Assembly: GCA_964057225.1 (NCBI GenBank)
Contig: OZ059895.1
Span: forward strand, 8,246,001 to 8,310,000
Length of the DNA stretch: 64,000 bases
From: Auanema rhodensis
Lineage: Eukaryota; Nematoda; Chromadorea; Rhabditida; Rhabditidae
Direction of reading: 5' to 3'
A model generated the notes under the pieces. The model worked only from the letters and a program-made list of their open reading frames with translations. It was not told the DNA's origin and did no database searches. Positions 48,064-60,875 of this stretch are shown piece after piece; position 1 is the first letter of the stretch, and each line of letters opens with the position of its first letter. The translations under genes and the position numbers were made by a program.

Positions 48064-49944
48064 TTCTGTTTGATATTCAGACTTAAAATATGAATAATAA
48101 TTATAAATAAATAAATAAAGAATAATGTAGAACAGGAAATTAAAATGCCATGAGTGAGGAACATCTGGGTTGATGTTGAAATTTCTTTTCTAAAAGAAAA
48201 ACTTTTCCAAATAGACTGAATGAAACTGAGGATATTGAAACATTGTTAGAAATGTTGAGAGGAGAAGAAAAATATAGAAAAAACGTTGTTAAATGCCATT
48301 TTAAAACAAAAAAAAAAGTTTTTTTTTGGATTCTGAATGGAAACTTAAGGTGGTTGTATTTCTAGCAATTTTCAAGATTTTTACCAAAAAAAGAACACGA
48401 AAACTGCTTGACGGAGATCGGTCCTATACACTAAGAAGTAGGCTAAACGGAAAACGGCAATATGAACCGAGAAGCTGAGCATGAAATGGAAAAATTGAAG
48501 GAAAAAATTGTTCCTATATAGATATTGAAGGGAAGTTTATTCACTTTTATAGAAAAAATCACGAGTTTTTAGAAGGCTGATCAGGAGGAGCACATCCTAT
48601 GACAAAGCAATTATGCATCAAGTTGCAGTTGATAAAAATGAAATTACAATATATTTCCATAAAAAATCAGAAAAGCACAGAACTAGATTGTAATAAGAGC
48701 TTAGGTATGTTTCATACATTTTACTCTTGTTTTTCACGTAATTGAACATTTGACATCATACTTTAAAATATTATTATGTAAATCTTTAAATGAATATATA
48801 AAAATTTAAATTTGAACTTGAATTGCTATAATAAAACATTAAACATTAAAAAAAAATAAAATAAAGTACGAATGATGTTAAGAAAAAAAACAAATTTGAA
48901 ACATGTGCTAAGATCAATGATCCTATTACAATTTATTTGAAAAGTTGAGGATGACGTTTATATTATTGAAATACAAATGCACTTAAAATGTTCGTTGAAG
49001 TTTAAAAAAGAAATAAATACTATATTTTCATTTATATCTTATATTCTACTTTTCATTATCTTCATTATCTTTTTTTTTTATTAAAAACTTTAATATTAAG
49101 AATTTTCCGAATCAATGACCTGTAGAAAAGTGTGTGCAAAACTCATTTTGAACAGGATATATGTATATATAGGTTAGGTTATATATATATACATATATGA
49201 GCATGAAATCAAAAAAAAAAAAACTTTAAATGTACAAGAATTTAAGAAAAATATATATAATATTATGCTGAATATATATGAAAGTATATTGTCTATATCA
49301 TATGAAATATGAATCACAATTGAACAGACAGCTAACAAACTTCTGGCTTATATCACTTTCTGTCTATTGCATTAGAATGTTTTTAACAAATTCCGGGTTT
49401 GGACGATTCAAATACTTACATCTAAAAAGATTGAATAAATTAGTATTAAACTATAACATGATCCGATTATCTATAGATCATACATACAATTTTCTTTATT
49501 TTGTCATCATTCTCATCATAGATTTTAATTATTCAAAAAAATATATTATTTTTAATTATTTACGCATAATTAATTATGATAATAAGTATTTTTTTATATT
49601 TATAAATAATTAGTTATATTATGTATTTAGTCATTTAAACAGTTATGAATCTAATTTATGTATATTTTGAACATCTTACATCATGCATCATAAATCGAAT
49701 AGGATTATATAGTATAATATATTTTTTTTCAAGTTCTGCAACTTTTGAACTTAAAAAGTCCAATTGTTCGTTGGGAATAATTTATGTAAAACATTTAAAT
49801 AGGTTGCATATGTACGTGACATTGGTGCAAAAGAAACCAAAGCAATTAATACTATTTATGTATATCAAAAATATAATATTATAATATTATAATACAATAT
49901 ATTTATATATTCAACAAAATATTCTAATTATAACGTTAAAAAAA
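48064..49944. other. AT-rich intergenic
   Basis: About 1.9 kb, extremely AT-rich in its second half. Plus-strand frames at 49278-49613 and 49645-49884 are rich in Tyr, Ile, Asn and Phe, as random translation of AT-rich DNA would be, so I do not call them. Confidence 0.55.
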
Positions 49945-50888
49945 TCACATAATTCCATTTTGCCAATGTTCTGGCAGCTTGTTCTTAGCCTTTTCCACTA
50001 GCTGTTCTTCTCTAAAGCTTAATGGCTTACCAAATGCAACCTGAATAACGAGACCCTTTTATGATTGGTCAGAGAAGCTTTTTTGCAACCTCATGAAACC
50101 ACATCAAAGCTGAATCATAATCGCCGTATAGCTCATAACAGAAAGCTAAATAGAATTGATTTTCGATTTCATTTGCACGAATTTGTTCAGCTTTTTCAAA
50201 ACATTCCACAGCATCTTGAAGTGTATATTGAGATAATTCTTCATTAATTGTATCAATATGACTTTGTAATGACATTGATGATATCTTAATCATATATAAT
50301 AATATATAATATATACTATAAGATATTATAAAACTCTTACTGTTAATGCAAGACGACCTTTCAAATGTAATAATTCAAATCGTATAAACTTTGATGAACT
50401 TGGAATCAAAAGATCATTTGCTTTTTTAATAAACTCCTTAATTATATAATTATAGTTTATATAATATATTAAGAATTACTTCCAGAATTAATCCGTATTG
50501 TATTTTTTCTGTAATCGTTTCTGCCAATTCAGCCAATCGACCACTGGTTAAAGCGACTAATCGAGAGTTATTCAAATTTGGATTTAAATCATGGCTTTTT
50601 CTACTCAGCTCATAAGCTTTAATATTAATATTTTGAAGTTAAAACAAGGAAGAATAATTTATAAAAGATTACCTGTTTCCATATATTTTCTTGCGATTTC
50701 AATATTTTCTTCTTCATCACTTCTTAAGAAAGCATTTAAAGCTTTATCTTCAAACATTTTCCATATATCTTCATTATACTTGAGTTTTGTATATTATATT
50801 ATATAAACTATATGATATAACTTACATTAATATCAAGTTTTTGAGTTTCATCATTCAATATTTGAATACTATCTTCAGTTATTGACAT
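49945..50888 (-). CDS. Regulator of microtubule dynamics (RMD/FAM82) family protein
   Basis: TPR-like helical-repeat protein. C. elegans RMD-1 acts in chromosome segregation and binds spindle microtubules; human RMDN proteins are on mitochondria or ER. Six exons: 50888-50826, 50778-50673, 50616-50480, 50436-50341, 50284-50090, 50040-49945, giving 230 residues (C. elegans RMD-1 is of similar size). The C-terminal repeat is clear: QDAVECFEKAEQIR, then NQFYLAFCYELYGDYDSALM, matching the family's AL..F.KAE...N...LG pattern. KGRLALTISS fits the preceding segment. Exon 2 must start at 50778, after CTCAAG, for phase. Reading through the last donor would end after five more residues. A 28-base 5' UTR follows an acceptor at 50917, downstream of the 7TM receptor gene on the same strand. 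I cannot tell which rmd paralogue it is. Confidence 0.85.
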
Positions 50889-51088
50889 AATTTTTGATTT
50901 GAATATAATAAAAATCCTAAATGATCAATAATCAACCAATTCTTTCTTGGTGATTTCAAAAATTGTTGATCTGCGTGAACTGCGTGATATTCAAATGCAC
51001 CCGAAATATTACATCATTTTAAATGTGAGATTAAATTTTTTTTTTCGAAATATTTATTTTGAAATGTACCGAAACATCAAAAAAGAGT

Positions 51089-51094
51089 TTTATT
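51089..51094 (-). terminator. AATAAA after the 7TM receptor gene
   Basis: On the minus strand AATAAA starts 34 bases after the receptor's stop and about 170 bases before the RMD acceptor at 50917. This spacing is usual for an intercistronic region in a nematode operon. Confidence 0.55.
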
Positions 51095-51128
51095 GAAAAA
51101 AAAAAAAGATGAAGGGAAACAAAAACGT

Positions 51129-54100
51129 TTAGACAACTGAGTTATGTGTTTGAGAATCACCGCTTCGACGATGTGATGTATCTCGTCTTATGGTTGAGCA
51201 CTAAAACAATAACATCATTATAGATTATATACTAAGATAGATCCTTACCGGTCTGTCTGTACGACATAGCTTTACTTCTACATCACTTCTTTGAGCGCTA
51301 TCAATGGATGTTCCACGTTGCAACTGATTTACAATTATATTTTAAAGTTTTAATGCTATGAACAAACCTTACGACTTCCGCCTAATGAACGTACACGTGA
51401 TGATGCATGAGAACGAACAGATGTCCATTGTGCTCTCAACTAAATGTTTTATCATCAACATCGTCAAAATGATTGAAAAGCTTACATGACGTCGAAGAGC
51501 TGGAGTTCTTGCAACAACAATCAAAGGATTTAAAAGAGGATCTACATATGCGGCAATTCGTGCATAATGATACCTACAAATGAAAAATATCTGGTTAGTT
51601 TAAATAAAATAATTATAAACCATTTAGTTAATCTAGCTACATCTTCTCGATCATTTACCCAAAACACAGCAATTTCAATATAAGTTTGTCCAAGAACGGA
51701 TATAAAAAATGTTGTAATTGATAATATGAGTGTATGAAATAATCGTTCACGACGACGATGAGGTGATTGTTCTCTGAAATGATATGATATAGTTAAATTA
51801 AAAACATTAAGAGAAATATCATTATCTCTCTCTCTATCTCTATTTCCAACCTTAAGCCACTATGTGCTAAATCACAATCACGATGAACTTTAATATGATA
51901 TGTTATAGTAACAGTAAATATAACTATTGATGCTGTTAAAAAAAATAAAGTAAATAAAGTATGTCCTCGTAATAGGTAAGCTCCAAACATATGAAAAACT
52001 GCTGTACGATCACATTGTCCTGCTATTTCTTCATAGCCAGATCGTGGAACACTGAAATATCACATAAATATTAAAATTAAATTCTTGAATTAGTATTTAC
52101 GTTCCACAATTCAGATAAACACGACCCTTGATTAATGTAGCAAATAGCTCATCTAAATGCCTAATAGCACTGATCTAAATATAATTAAATTTATAATAAA
52201 TTATATAAATTATATAAATAATTAACCTGCATCGTTGAAAACATGATATGAGTTACAATGAGTACAATCCATACTCCAGCAAATAATGAAACAACAGCAA
52301 TTTTACTAATATGCACAGAACTTCCAGCCATTGATCTATTAATTACAATCTAAATTATATATTATATATTATTATTATTATATGTATAATCTTACTAATA
52401 CAAGTACAAGTAAATGAATAAGTCCAATAAGACTACCATTTTGTGAAAGTGAATATAATGTTTCTTGTATCAAATATTTTCTAAATATAAATTATTATTA
52501 TATATATTATATATATAGTTTATACCTAAATGAGCTTGAGTCAAATAGATGAGTTTGTAATGTTTCAGCTATAATAAGCTCAGCTGATTTATCAAAATGC
52601 TGTAAGAATGTTGGTTGTTAAGGTTTTAAGTAGAGAATTTCATGAGATATCTTACATCATCATTTACATCACCATATGAACTATCTTGTAATAGATCAGA
52701 GAAGAAAAAAGCAAAAGAAAGAAGAAATAATAGATTTGAAAACATTATGTTGAGCACAAATAGTACTGTAGCAGTTGATAATGAGCGACTTGTCTGAACA
52801 ATATATTTCACTTAAAAGGTCTTGAAACATTTTTTCCCTTATTATTTCAATGGAAAAAGAAAAAAAAGAAAGAACTTACACGTAATAATAGAATAGCTAA
52901 TAAAGCTGTATTGAAACAAACCATAGCCAATAAAGCAAATTCTACTCGAAAACCAATAGATGCTTGATCTGATAGTATTCTGAATAGTTAAGATTCGAAA
53001 TTTAATAAATAAAAAGTAAATTATAACCGAAATCTTTTCTCATTTTGTAATTCACAGATATGATTGCTATTGCTATTGCAACAAACACTGGAGACAACTT
53101 GCGATAATCTGCTATGGCTGAATATAAAATAATTAATTTTCATTGAAACAAACAAAAAAAAATTGATTATAGTTTAATTTTTCAAATGAAAAATGAAAAA
53201 AAAAGCAAATTTAAACAAACCCATCATCATCGGTATCATTGGACAGCTTTGCCTGAGCCATGACATCACTGCGGCACCTAAAGCACATTTTAAAGTCAAA
53301 TTAAAAGTGTTTTATTAGAATTTATCGAAAAAAAAAAGAAATGTATAGTAATTTACTTTCGATATTCATCGACCTGCTTCCATAATTTAACAGCAGCCAA
53401 TGAGAAATGTTGTAGTAATAGACGAGTCCTTAATACGAGTGATGGCAATTGTGAATCCGAATGAATATTAGAATACAAATCTGAGCTATAAATTTGAAAA
53501 AATAGAATTAAAATTTCATTTTTATTGATTAAACCTTAAAAGATTCATGAAAACTGTATCATTAGCCAAAGCTCTTCCCATATTATGCACAGACCAAGCA
53601 GAACGAATAACAAATTCGCCAAATGTATCACATCCTCGTGAAAATCGTTGAAAGAAGGATCGAAATTTAAGTAACGGAGCTGTTGTACTTGAACATCTCT
53701 GCAAATTAATGTTATAACAGTTAATATAATTAATAAAAATTAATATATAAGTACTTCTTGAATTTTTTGTTGACGTTTTGCTACATGTGGTACATAGCAT
53801 CTACTATATAAATCAGTGTAAACCTGAGATATGCTGTTACAAACATGTCTTAAAGTAAATTCATGATAATTCAAAACGTTAGCATCAACTAACTCTCTTT
53901 CTGGGCTTTCTGCCAAATAAAGAATATTAAATAATGACGAATATACATAATAAGACATCTTTTCAGTTGGCATCAGCAAACTTCCACGATCACAAACCTG
54001 TAAAAATATTGGTTATTCAATTAAAAATTAATAATTTTTCAATTTTTAATATAAACTATATGTATATTTGAATTAAAATATAAATAATCATTAATATTGT

Positions 54101-54579
54101 GTGAAAACTAACAGCAGCATATGCATATCGAAGAAATCGTTTTTGAAACTCTCGATGAAACTGAGTACGATGCTTATTATATTGAAAAATTTGATTAACT
54201 TCACAAAATCTATAAAATAAAAAAAATATTATTTATAATAAATAAAATAAAAAATAATTAAACCTTAAGGCTCTCATTAGCCATACTAATGGTTGATATT
54301 TTAATGGAACAAATACTTCATAATCCGAATAACACAATACATATTTTTGTATAAAATAATCAATCTTAAAATAGAAAATTTAAATAATTTTTAAGAATTT
54401 TAAAAGAAAAAAAAACTTACAACTTGTGTATTATTTGATAATAATATAACATTATCCATTTCATTATTACATAATTGATAAATATAACGACTTTCATTAA
54501 ATGGTGGAAGCCAAATAGAAAATGGTAAAGTTTGGCTGATAGGAGCATATAATAGTAGAATAAATATTATTAATGTCAT
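51129..54579 (-). CDS. Orphan rhodopsin-like 7TM receptor with large ectodomain
   Basis: Ligand and pathway unknown. Twenty exons with agreeing phases give 764 residues: 54579-54421, 54364-54264, 54209-54113, 53997-53755, 53698-53535, 53485-53357, 53277-53221, 53117-53028, 52979-52880, 52793-52656, 52599-52526, 52480-52396, 52349-52227, 52174-52101, 52051-51851, 51773-51621, 51573-51486, 51439-51368, 51323-51249, 51200-51129. A signal peptide (MTLIIFILLLYAPISQ) starts an ectodomain of about 335 residues with several Cys. Seven helices follow (about 356-690). TM2 reads LNIMFSNLLF, with Asn where class A has Asp2.50. The DRY position is INRS. TM7 has DPLLNPLIVV, an NPxxY-like motif without Tyr. 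The Ser/Arg-rich tail ends NSVV, a class I PDZ-type end. I know of no named family for the ectodomain. The first ATG directly follows an acceptor. Confidence 0.85.
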
Positions 54580-55857
54580 CTTAAAATAAAATATAAAATA
54601 TTCTAAAATAATAAAAATCAATTGATTATTATAAGAAAATAAGAAGATATATGTATATTTATAGATTAAAAAGATTTTATTAAGTATTAAAAGATTAAAA
54701 TATATAATATTAATTATATATATGGTTAGATGAATTATATATAAAAATTATAATAAAATAATATTTAGTAATCTTTTTTCTTTTTGAATATCTCTTAGTA
54801 TTGTGGAAAATATGTATGTATCCACATGTACATACATAGATATATCTCTTCCCAGAAACTAGCATTGACCTTCTGACTGGGGGCATTTAGACTTTACAAA
54901 CGAGTCAAATCAAAGCGGCAATTGTTGATTTTGGGATGAATTTCCTTTTACTGAGCTTTTCATTCTCTCTTGACGATGAGACGAACGCATGGTTAAGGCT
55001 TCAAGAAAAGGGGAGTAGAGACGAGAGAAAGAGTAAGAGATGGAGAAATAGAGATAAAAAGATAAAAAAAAGAAAATTTGAATGAAACAGAGGAAACAGA
55101 AGAAGAAAGGGTGTTAGTAAGGAAGAGTCTAAAAATGAATGATTAAATGAACCAAGTCTTTTGAAGATATATAAGTATATGAAAAGGGCAACAAATAGTA
55201 GTAGTATCTTTAACTATGTGTAAATATTATGTAAATTTATAAATATAAATTATAAATTATATAAACAATTCTCATTAAAATGATGAGAAATTAAGAACAA
55301 AATGTTTTATTATGCACGTGGAATTTATTTTCTTTTCTCATATCCTTAACATGAAAAAAAAATAATTTCATTTCAAAAATAAATAAAAATATTAAAATAT
55401 AAAATATGATGATGAGGATGATTATAATTTTTTTTTTAAAAATTAATGAATAATTTAAATTAAAAAAATAAAAAAAGTTTTGAAATAAGAGAGAAAATAT
55501 AAAAATTATTGGAATTGAAAGACAACTTCAATTGTGAATGTATCAAAATGAAAAATTGAAAATCAGTAATATTCACATAGTTAGATCTAGTTAGATATAG
55601 CTAAAGTACTTATTTTATGATTTTCATTTGAAACAATTAGTTGAAAATTGAATGAGAATCTAATTTGAAATGTTTGAATATATCAAAGAAAAATGTTGAG
55701 AAAAGAATTAAAGTTTTTAGATTTGGTAATAGAGCAAGAGAGACACATGGAAATGAAGAAACAGGAACATGGAGTAACATAGTGAATGATGCATATAGTA
55801 CATAACGAAAGAGAATGAAGAAGAGAAAATGAGGTGGTGGTGGTAGTGGTGCATGCA

Positions 55858-55873
55858 AGCCCCTTAGGGGGCT
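55858..55873. repeat. GC-rich hairpin
   Basis: AGCCCC (55858-55863) and GGGGCT (55868-55873) form a perfect six-base stem around a TTAG loop, next to a GCATGC palindrome and a GGT-rich stretch, in otherwise AT-rich sequence. Confidence 0.8.
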
Positions 55874-56904
55874 GGTTTCACAGAAACAAAAATGAAAATA
55901 GAGATGAGTAGATGACATAAGAAACTACAATCAAAAAATAAGAAAATAAAGAAGAAATTTACATGATTGGGGCCAACATACATATTCAAAGTACGTACAC
56001 TTTGTGTCGGTTTAATGTCAACAATCAAACCGAAGCTGCTCAGACATTTGCTGGCACTAGCTTTAACATTTGTAATTTCAACAGAAAAAAACAAAACTTA
56101 TGGAGAAAAATATCTGCAAGGTCAAAAAAGTGAAAAATGACCGAAAAGCTAGCTGCAACTAGACAAAATAGCATTCCAAGAGAGATGTGCCATGCAATGA
56201 AGAGGGAAGAAGATAAGACAAAATAGATGTCATTGGCATGTTTGTTCGTAAAATGACATGCTTTTTCGGAAATAGTTTAGACTTTCTGCCTATTCTCCCA
56301 ACTACCACCACTTTCTATCACACATTCTATTCTTCTGCTCTCTATTTTTCAAGATTTCAAGAGTCAAAACTATATGTTAGTAGTGTATAGAAAAGAAATA
56401 AGATTCTCTTCAAACTGTTTTGCATTCTTTCAGAAAAAATTTATTAAGTTTTGTACTCAAGTTTTTAACTGAAAATATTTGAGTAATCTAGAAACATTCT
56501 CAGTCAATATGGTTGAATATAAGACAAATCTTTCAAGTAGAAGACGAAAAAGGAAAATTATCGAAGACAAATACATGAAGAGTGTGGAATTGAGATGACG
56601 ATAGAAAGAACGACCGATCGACTACAGAGCACAATTGCAGCATTCGAATAGAATAACGGCAGCTAATAGACGATTGCTAGAAGAACTATCTTTAGCTATA
56701 GATATGCGATCGATAAGTAGCAATCATCATCAGAAGAGATGATGTTGAAGGATGGCTACATCAGCAAACTGCCTCATGATCATATACGTACTAGAACAAC
56801 TTTCAAGAAACTGTGGTATCATTATTATCAACAATAACAATAATGAAATATTTCGGAAGAAGATATTCATGATACTGGCGGAAAGCAAACGAATCTCTAA
56901 CTCT

Positions 56905-57004
56905 TCTTTTCTTCCTCTCACTCTTTCTCTCTCTCTCTCTCTCTCAATCTCTCTCTCCCTCTCTTTTTCTCTCTGTTTCTCTCTCTCTCTCTCTATCTAT
57001 CTAT
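56905..57004. repeat. CT-rich microsatellite tract
   Basis: About 100 bases of CT repeats broken by T runs and a few A or G bases. Confidence 0.9.
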
Positions 57005-58225
57005 TGCTGTGCCTATGCAGAGCTGGATCGTTAGTTGGTTAGCTCTCATCGTTGTTGAGATACATATATGGATCTCAACAAGCTGATGTCACTTAATCTT
57101 TTACATTGCTTGAGGGCATATAAGAGGGATTTGAGAAAAAACAAGAAGATATACTAACCCAAATAAGACACTGATCATTCTTCATTTTCATTGTATATTT
57201 GAAAAATTGCTCGAAAAGCTTAAAGCTTGATCTTTAAAGTTTATTGATCATACTAAACATTCACATATTTTTAATTTATTATATAATATAAACATAAAAA
57301 ATAACTACTATTTTCATGTATATTACTTTACTATGGCTTAACTTAACGTAGTTTGTTTGTTACTGCTCATGAAACATACAGTGATCTAAGGGCATTTATG
57401 TTTCGGCATTCGCAGCTATTTTCGTTGCGAATTTATTGCCTTCAACTGCAGAATATATTGGACATTTTACTTTTTTTTTGTACATTTTTAACCTAAATAA
57501 TACTATTTTACTTTAATTTCCTCTATTCGTATTTAAATTAATGTGAAATGATGAATTTTTATGAGATTTTAAACATTGGAAAAATAATGGAAATTGTTAA
57601 ATCTTTGAGGGAATTATCATGAATAACACAATATATGAAGCAGTTTTAGCAATCTTTCAATTCATAACGAAGTTTCCAATAAACTGAAACTCATATAACT
57701 CAATTTAGAAGAAATATCTTTAGATGTTGATGTAGTAATGTGATGTTTGATATGACAAACATATAAGTAATCTTTTAAGATCTTGTGAATGATATGTTAC
57801 TCTTTCACTGGCTTGACAAGGATTATTGATGATTTATGTTGAACAACTTGTTTATTATATCAAGTAGATTTAAGTGTATTTACAATTGAACTTATTTTGA
57901 AATTTGAACGGTAAACTTGTCTTAACACGCATTAAGGGCAAAAAAATGATGTTCTGTTATGTATTCACTATTGAAAGTCTGTTTAATAGATTTGGTGATG
58001 TAGAGATACTCACTCATATTAAGGCTTTAGCACTTGTCTCTGGTTGTAAACTTGAAACTATTCTTGAAAACAAGCTTTGATTCAAGAGAATTGGTTAACA
58101 GCTAGGGCTGGTAAACGGAAATATCTAACAATTCAGACAAAATATTAATAATTTTATTTTTTTGTATTTATGATAACCCGTTTTGATTTAAAAAAGCTTA
58201 TGTACACAATATTAGATATTAGAAT

Positions 58226-60837
58226 TTAGCAGTATGTTGAGCGGGATGACGTCATCATGTTCGAACTTGCTCTACTGATACTCATTCCTTCAACAGACTT
58301 GTAGTAGGGGTTGATAGGGGCAGGCGGCTTTTCAAGCATAAGCCGTAATCGGCTGAAGAAGTTGTATAAGGAAAAATAACTACAGGAAAAACATACGCTT
58401 TTTTACACGAATTAGCAATACATATACACAAGCCACCGACTAGTAAACCAAGAGTAAAGAAGAAAAGATATCGAACATCTTCTGAAATACAACTAATTTG
58501 ACCAAAAAACAAAGTTTACTTACGGAAGAAGGGATCAAAGGACCGTGCTTTTACAATTTCATGTTCTATTATCTGTGTGCTGCATATGGGAGCAGCAGTT
58601 GTGGCTGTAAAATAGTATTTACATTGATCAGAACAACTAATATCAAACCAGGAGGCATCCTTCGAATTTTTTCAACTTTTTCACAGGCGGATTGTGTTAG
58701 AAGTGAACGACGGCTGAGAATAATGTAATTTGAAATAATTTCAATGTGAATAACTTACTGTTTGTTTTCATGAATATTCACACAATCTGAGCCATGAGAT
58801 ACCCATGCACAAGAGGGGTCATGGAACGCCAGACATGTAGAACATGTATTTTGAATAAAACAGGCGGTGGTTGGCAATCGTACAAGCTGAGAAGAAAAAA
58901 TGAAATTTAATTAAATTATTATGAAAAACCTTATTTTCAGTTTGAATAATCAGGTAAGAAGCTACATTTGTATCTTTGGAAGCAGTAGGCAAATGCTCGC
59001 GATGAATGAAAATCGATTTAATAGGAGTTGATTCCTAGAAATTATGGTTTTAACTTAATTTTAAATCAAATGAATACTTTTAAAAATTTAAATGTGACAA
59101 AGTGATGTGCCTTTCCATGAGAAAACCAAACTTTCAATATGTGGCCCAGATTTGTACCAATATACCAAACATCATAAGTTTCACCATTTAAATCTGAATT
59201 GAAACAATCAGTTTGGGTTTTAAATAAAAAATATTAAATTAACCTTGAACATCTTCTTCAACAGTTACAGCTGTGAACAAATCATTTCCATAATAATGAA
59301 ACACAGGCGTAGAGAAAATGTCTATAAAAGTAAAATTATTAGCTACGAACAATAAAACGATATCTTAAACTCACTGGATGATATTAATGGTTTTCCTCGT
59401 AGTTTTGTTTGTTCATCTCGTGATACTGCTCTAGCACACGTGCTTAATTTATTAGACGATTGAAATGCTGATCGAAACGTTTCAGTTAATACAGAGCGTT
59501 TAAACAGGCACAATGCAGAGCCATTTAATGCTGCAAGTTGAGATCGAAATGCTCCGACAAAGTAATCATGAGCAGGAGAGACAGCTACTAGCTATAAGAA
59601 ACATAGATAACTGGAGCGATAAAGTGCATACGAACCAAATTGAAATATAATGTATTCATGTCCGGCTCTTTGATTCCGCATTCTATACGAGCTTTTGCGA
59701 ACGAACTCCATTCATCCTTATGATATCTAAAATTTCAGTTTTAAAGAAGATAAACCAGAAAGCACATACTCAGCTCCCGGATCATCCATACAAACTCGTG
59801 CCACTCTAGCAACTCTTCGTTGGCCGTATTCTTCTCTCTCAGACGGTGTTTCAGCAAAAAATGTGAATAATTCCTTGAAAAGTAAGAGGAAAAATGAAAT
59901 TATATTTCAATGAAAATCTTACTTTGTTACTTCTTTCTAAAGCTACGATTCTTGCATTATCAAATACAGATTCACGTCGAGCAGTTCTAAGCATATTACT
60001 AGTTTTAGATGTATTCAATCGTAAAAGTATAGCATCTGTGCCTGAATATTCTGGTACTGCAAAAGAGAATATAGAAGTATATATTAGTTGAAAGATTCAA
60101 ACATTACCATTAACTGTAAATATTTGTCCATTTGAATACAGAAAAGGGTTAGATTGATCTTCTAAGAATGGACTTAAACCTACACCTTCGAATTCCTTGT
60201 AAGATTCTGAAGCATAACAAGTAAATTGTTTTTTTTTTAATTAAAAAAAAGAAATCAATAGAAAGCAACCGATCATATTATCCAAAATAATAAAAAATGA
60301 AATGTCATTGAACTTACTCGATGACATAATCTCGAACTCTTTACAAGTTGGATTACGACCATGAGTTCCGCAAAATACAATGCGAGATTGGCTTTTAATA
60401 TAGAAACTTCTAATGAAGTTGTGACAATTTGCCTAAAAATGATAAATGTAGATTAATTTTTTTAAGAGGACTAACATTTGTGATAAGGGCACAATCGTCA
60501 TATGATTTTCTTGAGGTTGGCCATATGTATGACCAAGTGATTTCCATACGTTCTAATGACACATTATATACAGCATTTCTAAAATATATATTGTGAAATA
60601 GAAAAGATGTAGCAGATACCTGCCACCAAGCAAAAGATGAGAACCATAATTATGAAGGACAGTTATCTGCGCATCATCTTTGAAGTTAATAGAAGTATCT
60701 AAATAAATATGTATAACATGTATGTAAAGTTTAAGCATACTATTGTATAACTCTATAATAGGTGGGTCGGGTATCCGGTTAGAGCTACACTGAACCTTAA
60801 TTACAAGAACAACGGTTAGGAGAACTTCGAACCACAT
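58226..60837 (-). CDS. smp-1: Class 1 transmembrane semaphorin
   Basis: Cell-surface guidance cue that binds plexin, used in axon and epidermal morphogenesis (SMP-1/SMP-2 in C. elegans; I cannot tell which). Seventeen exons: 60837-60741, 60698-60620, 60578-60476, 60432-60318, 60206-60108, 60056-59923, 59873-59770, 59726-59636, 59591-59375, 59321-59244, 59193-59078, 59034-58930, 58886-58759, 58713-58649, 58604-58524, 58481-58397, 58352-58226 (607 residues). Seen: signal peptide, LLLGGRNAVYNVSL, NCHNFIRSFY, FCGTHGRNPTC, RVARVARVCMDDPGAE, WSSFAKARIEC and GSALCLF of the sema domain, a PSI domain (CSTCLAFHDPSCAW, about 447-490), a TM helix (about 542-560) and a 45-residue tail. There is no Ig domain, as expected for class 1. 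Exon 11 could end 21 bases earlier. The ATG lies 26 bases after a TTTTTTCCAG acceptor, with a five-codon upstream ORF. Confidence 0.95.
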
Positions 60838-60863
60838 TAGTTATGCAGCAACATTAGTAACTT

Positions 60864-60875
60864 CTGGAAAAAAAC
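60864..60875 (-). promoter_or_regulatory. Probable trans-splice acceptor of the semaphorin gene
   Basis: On the minus strand a TTTTTTCCAG acceptor ends 26 bases before the ATG. This is the best acceptor-like site next to a start codon in the window. Confidence 0.55.

Larger units (their letters stand above)
54580..58225. other. Spacer between receptor and semaphorin genes
   Basis: About 3.6 kb. It holds an exon-like GC-richer piece at 55970-56075, a strong short hairpin at 55858-55873 and a CT tract near 56.9 kb. No gene can be supported. Confidence 0.5.

Noticed and set aside
49278-49884. Two AT-rich plus-strand frames of 111 and 79 codons
   Set aside because: Composition is dominated by Tyr, Ile, Asn, Lys and Phe, as expected when AT-rich DNA is read at random. 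No splice or domain support.
51129-54579. First impression of a DC-STAMP/sperm-fusion type membrane protein
   Set aside because: After joining the exons the seven helices, the LN..F.N TM2 motif and the NP motif in TM7 fit a rhodopsin-like receptor better.
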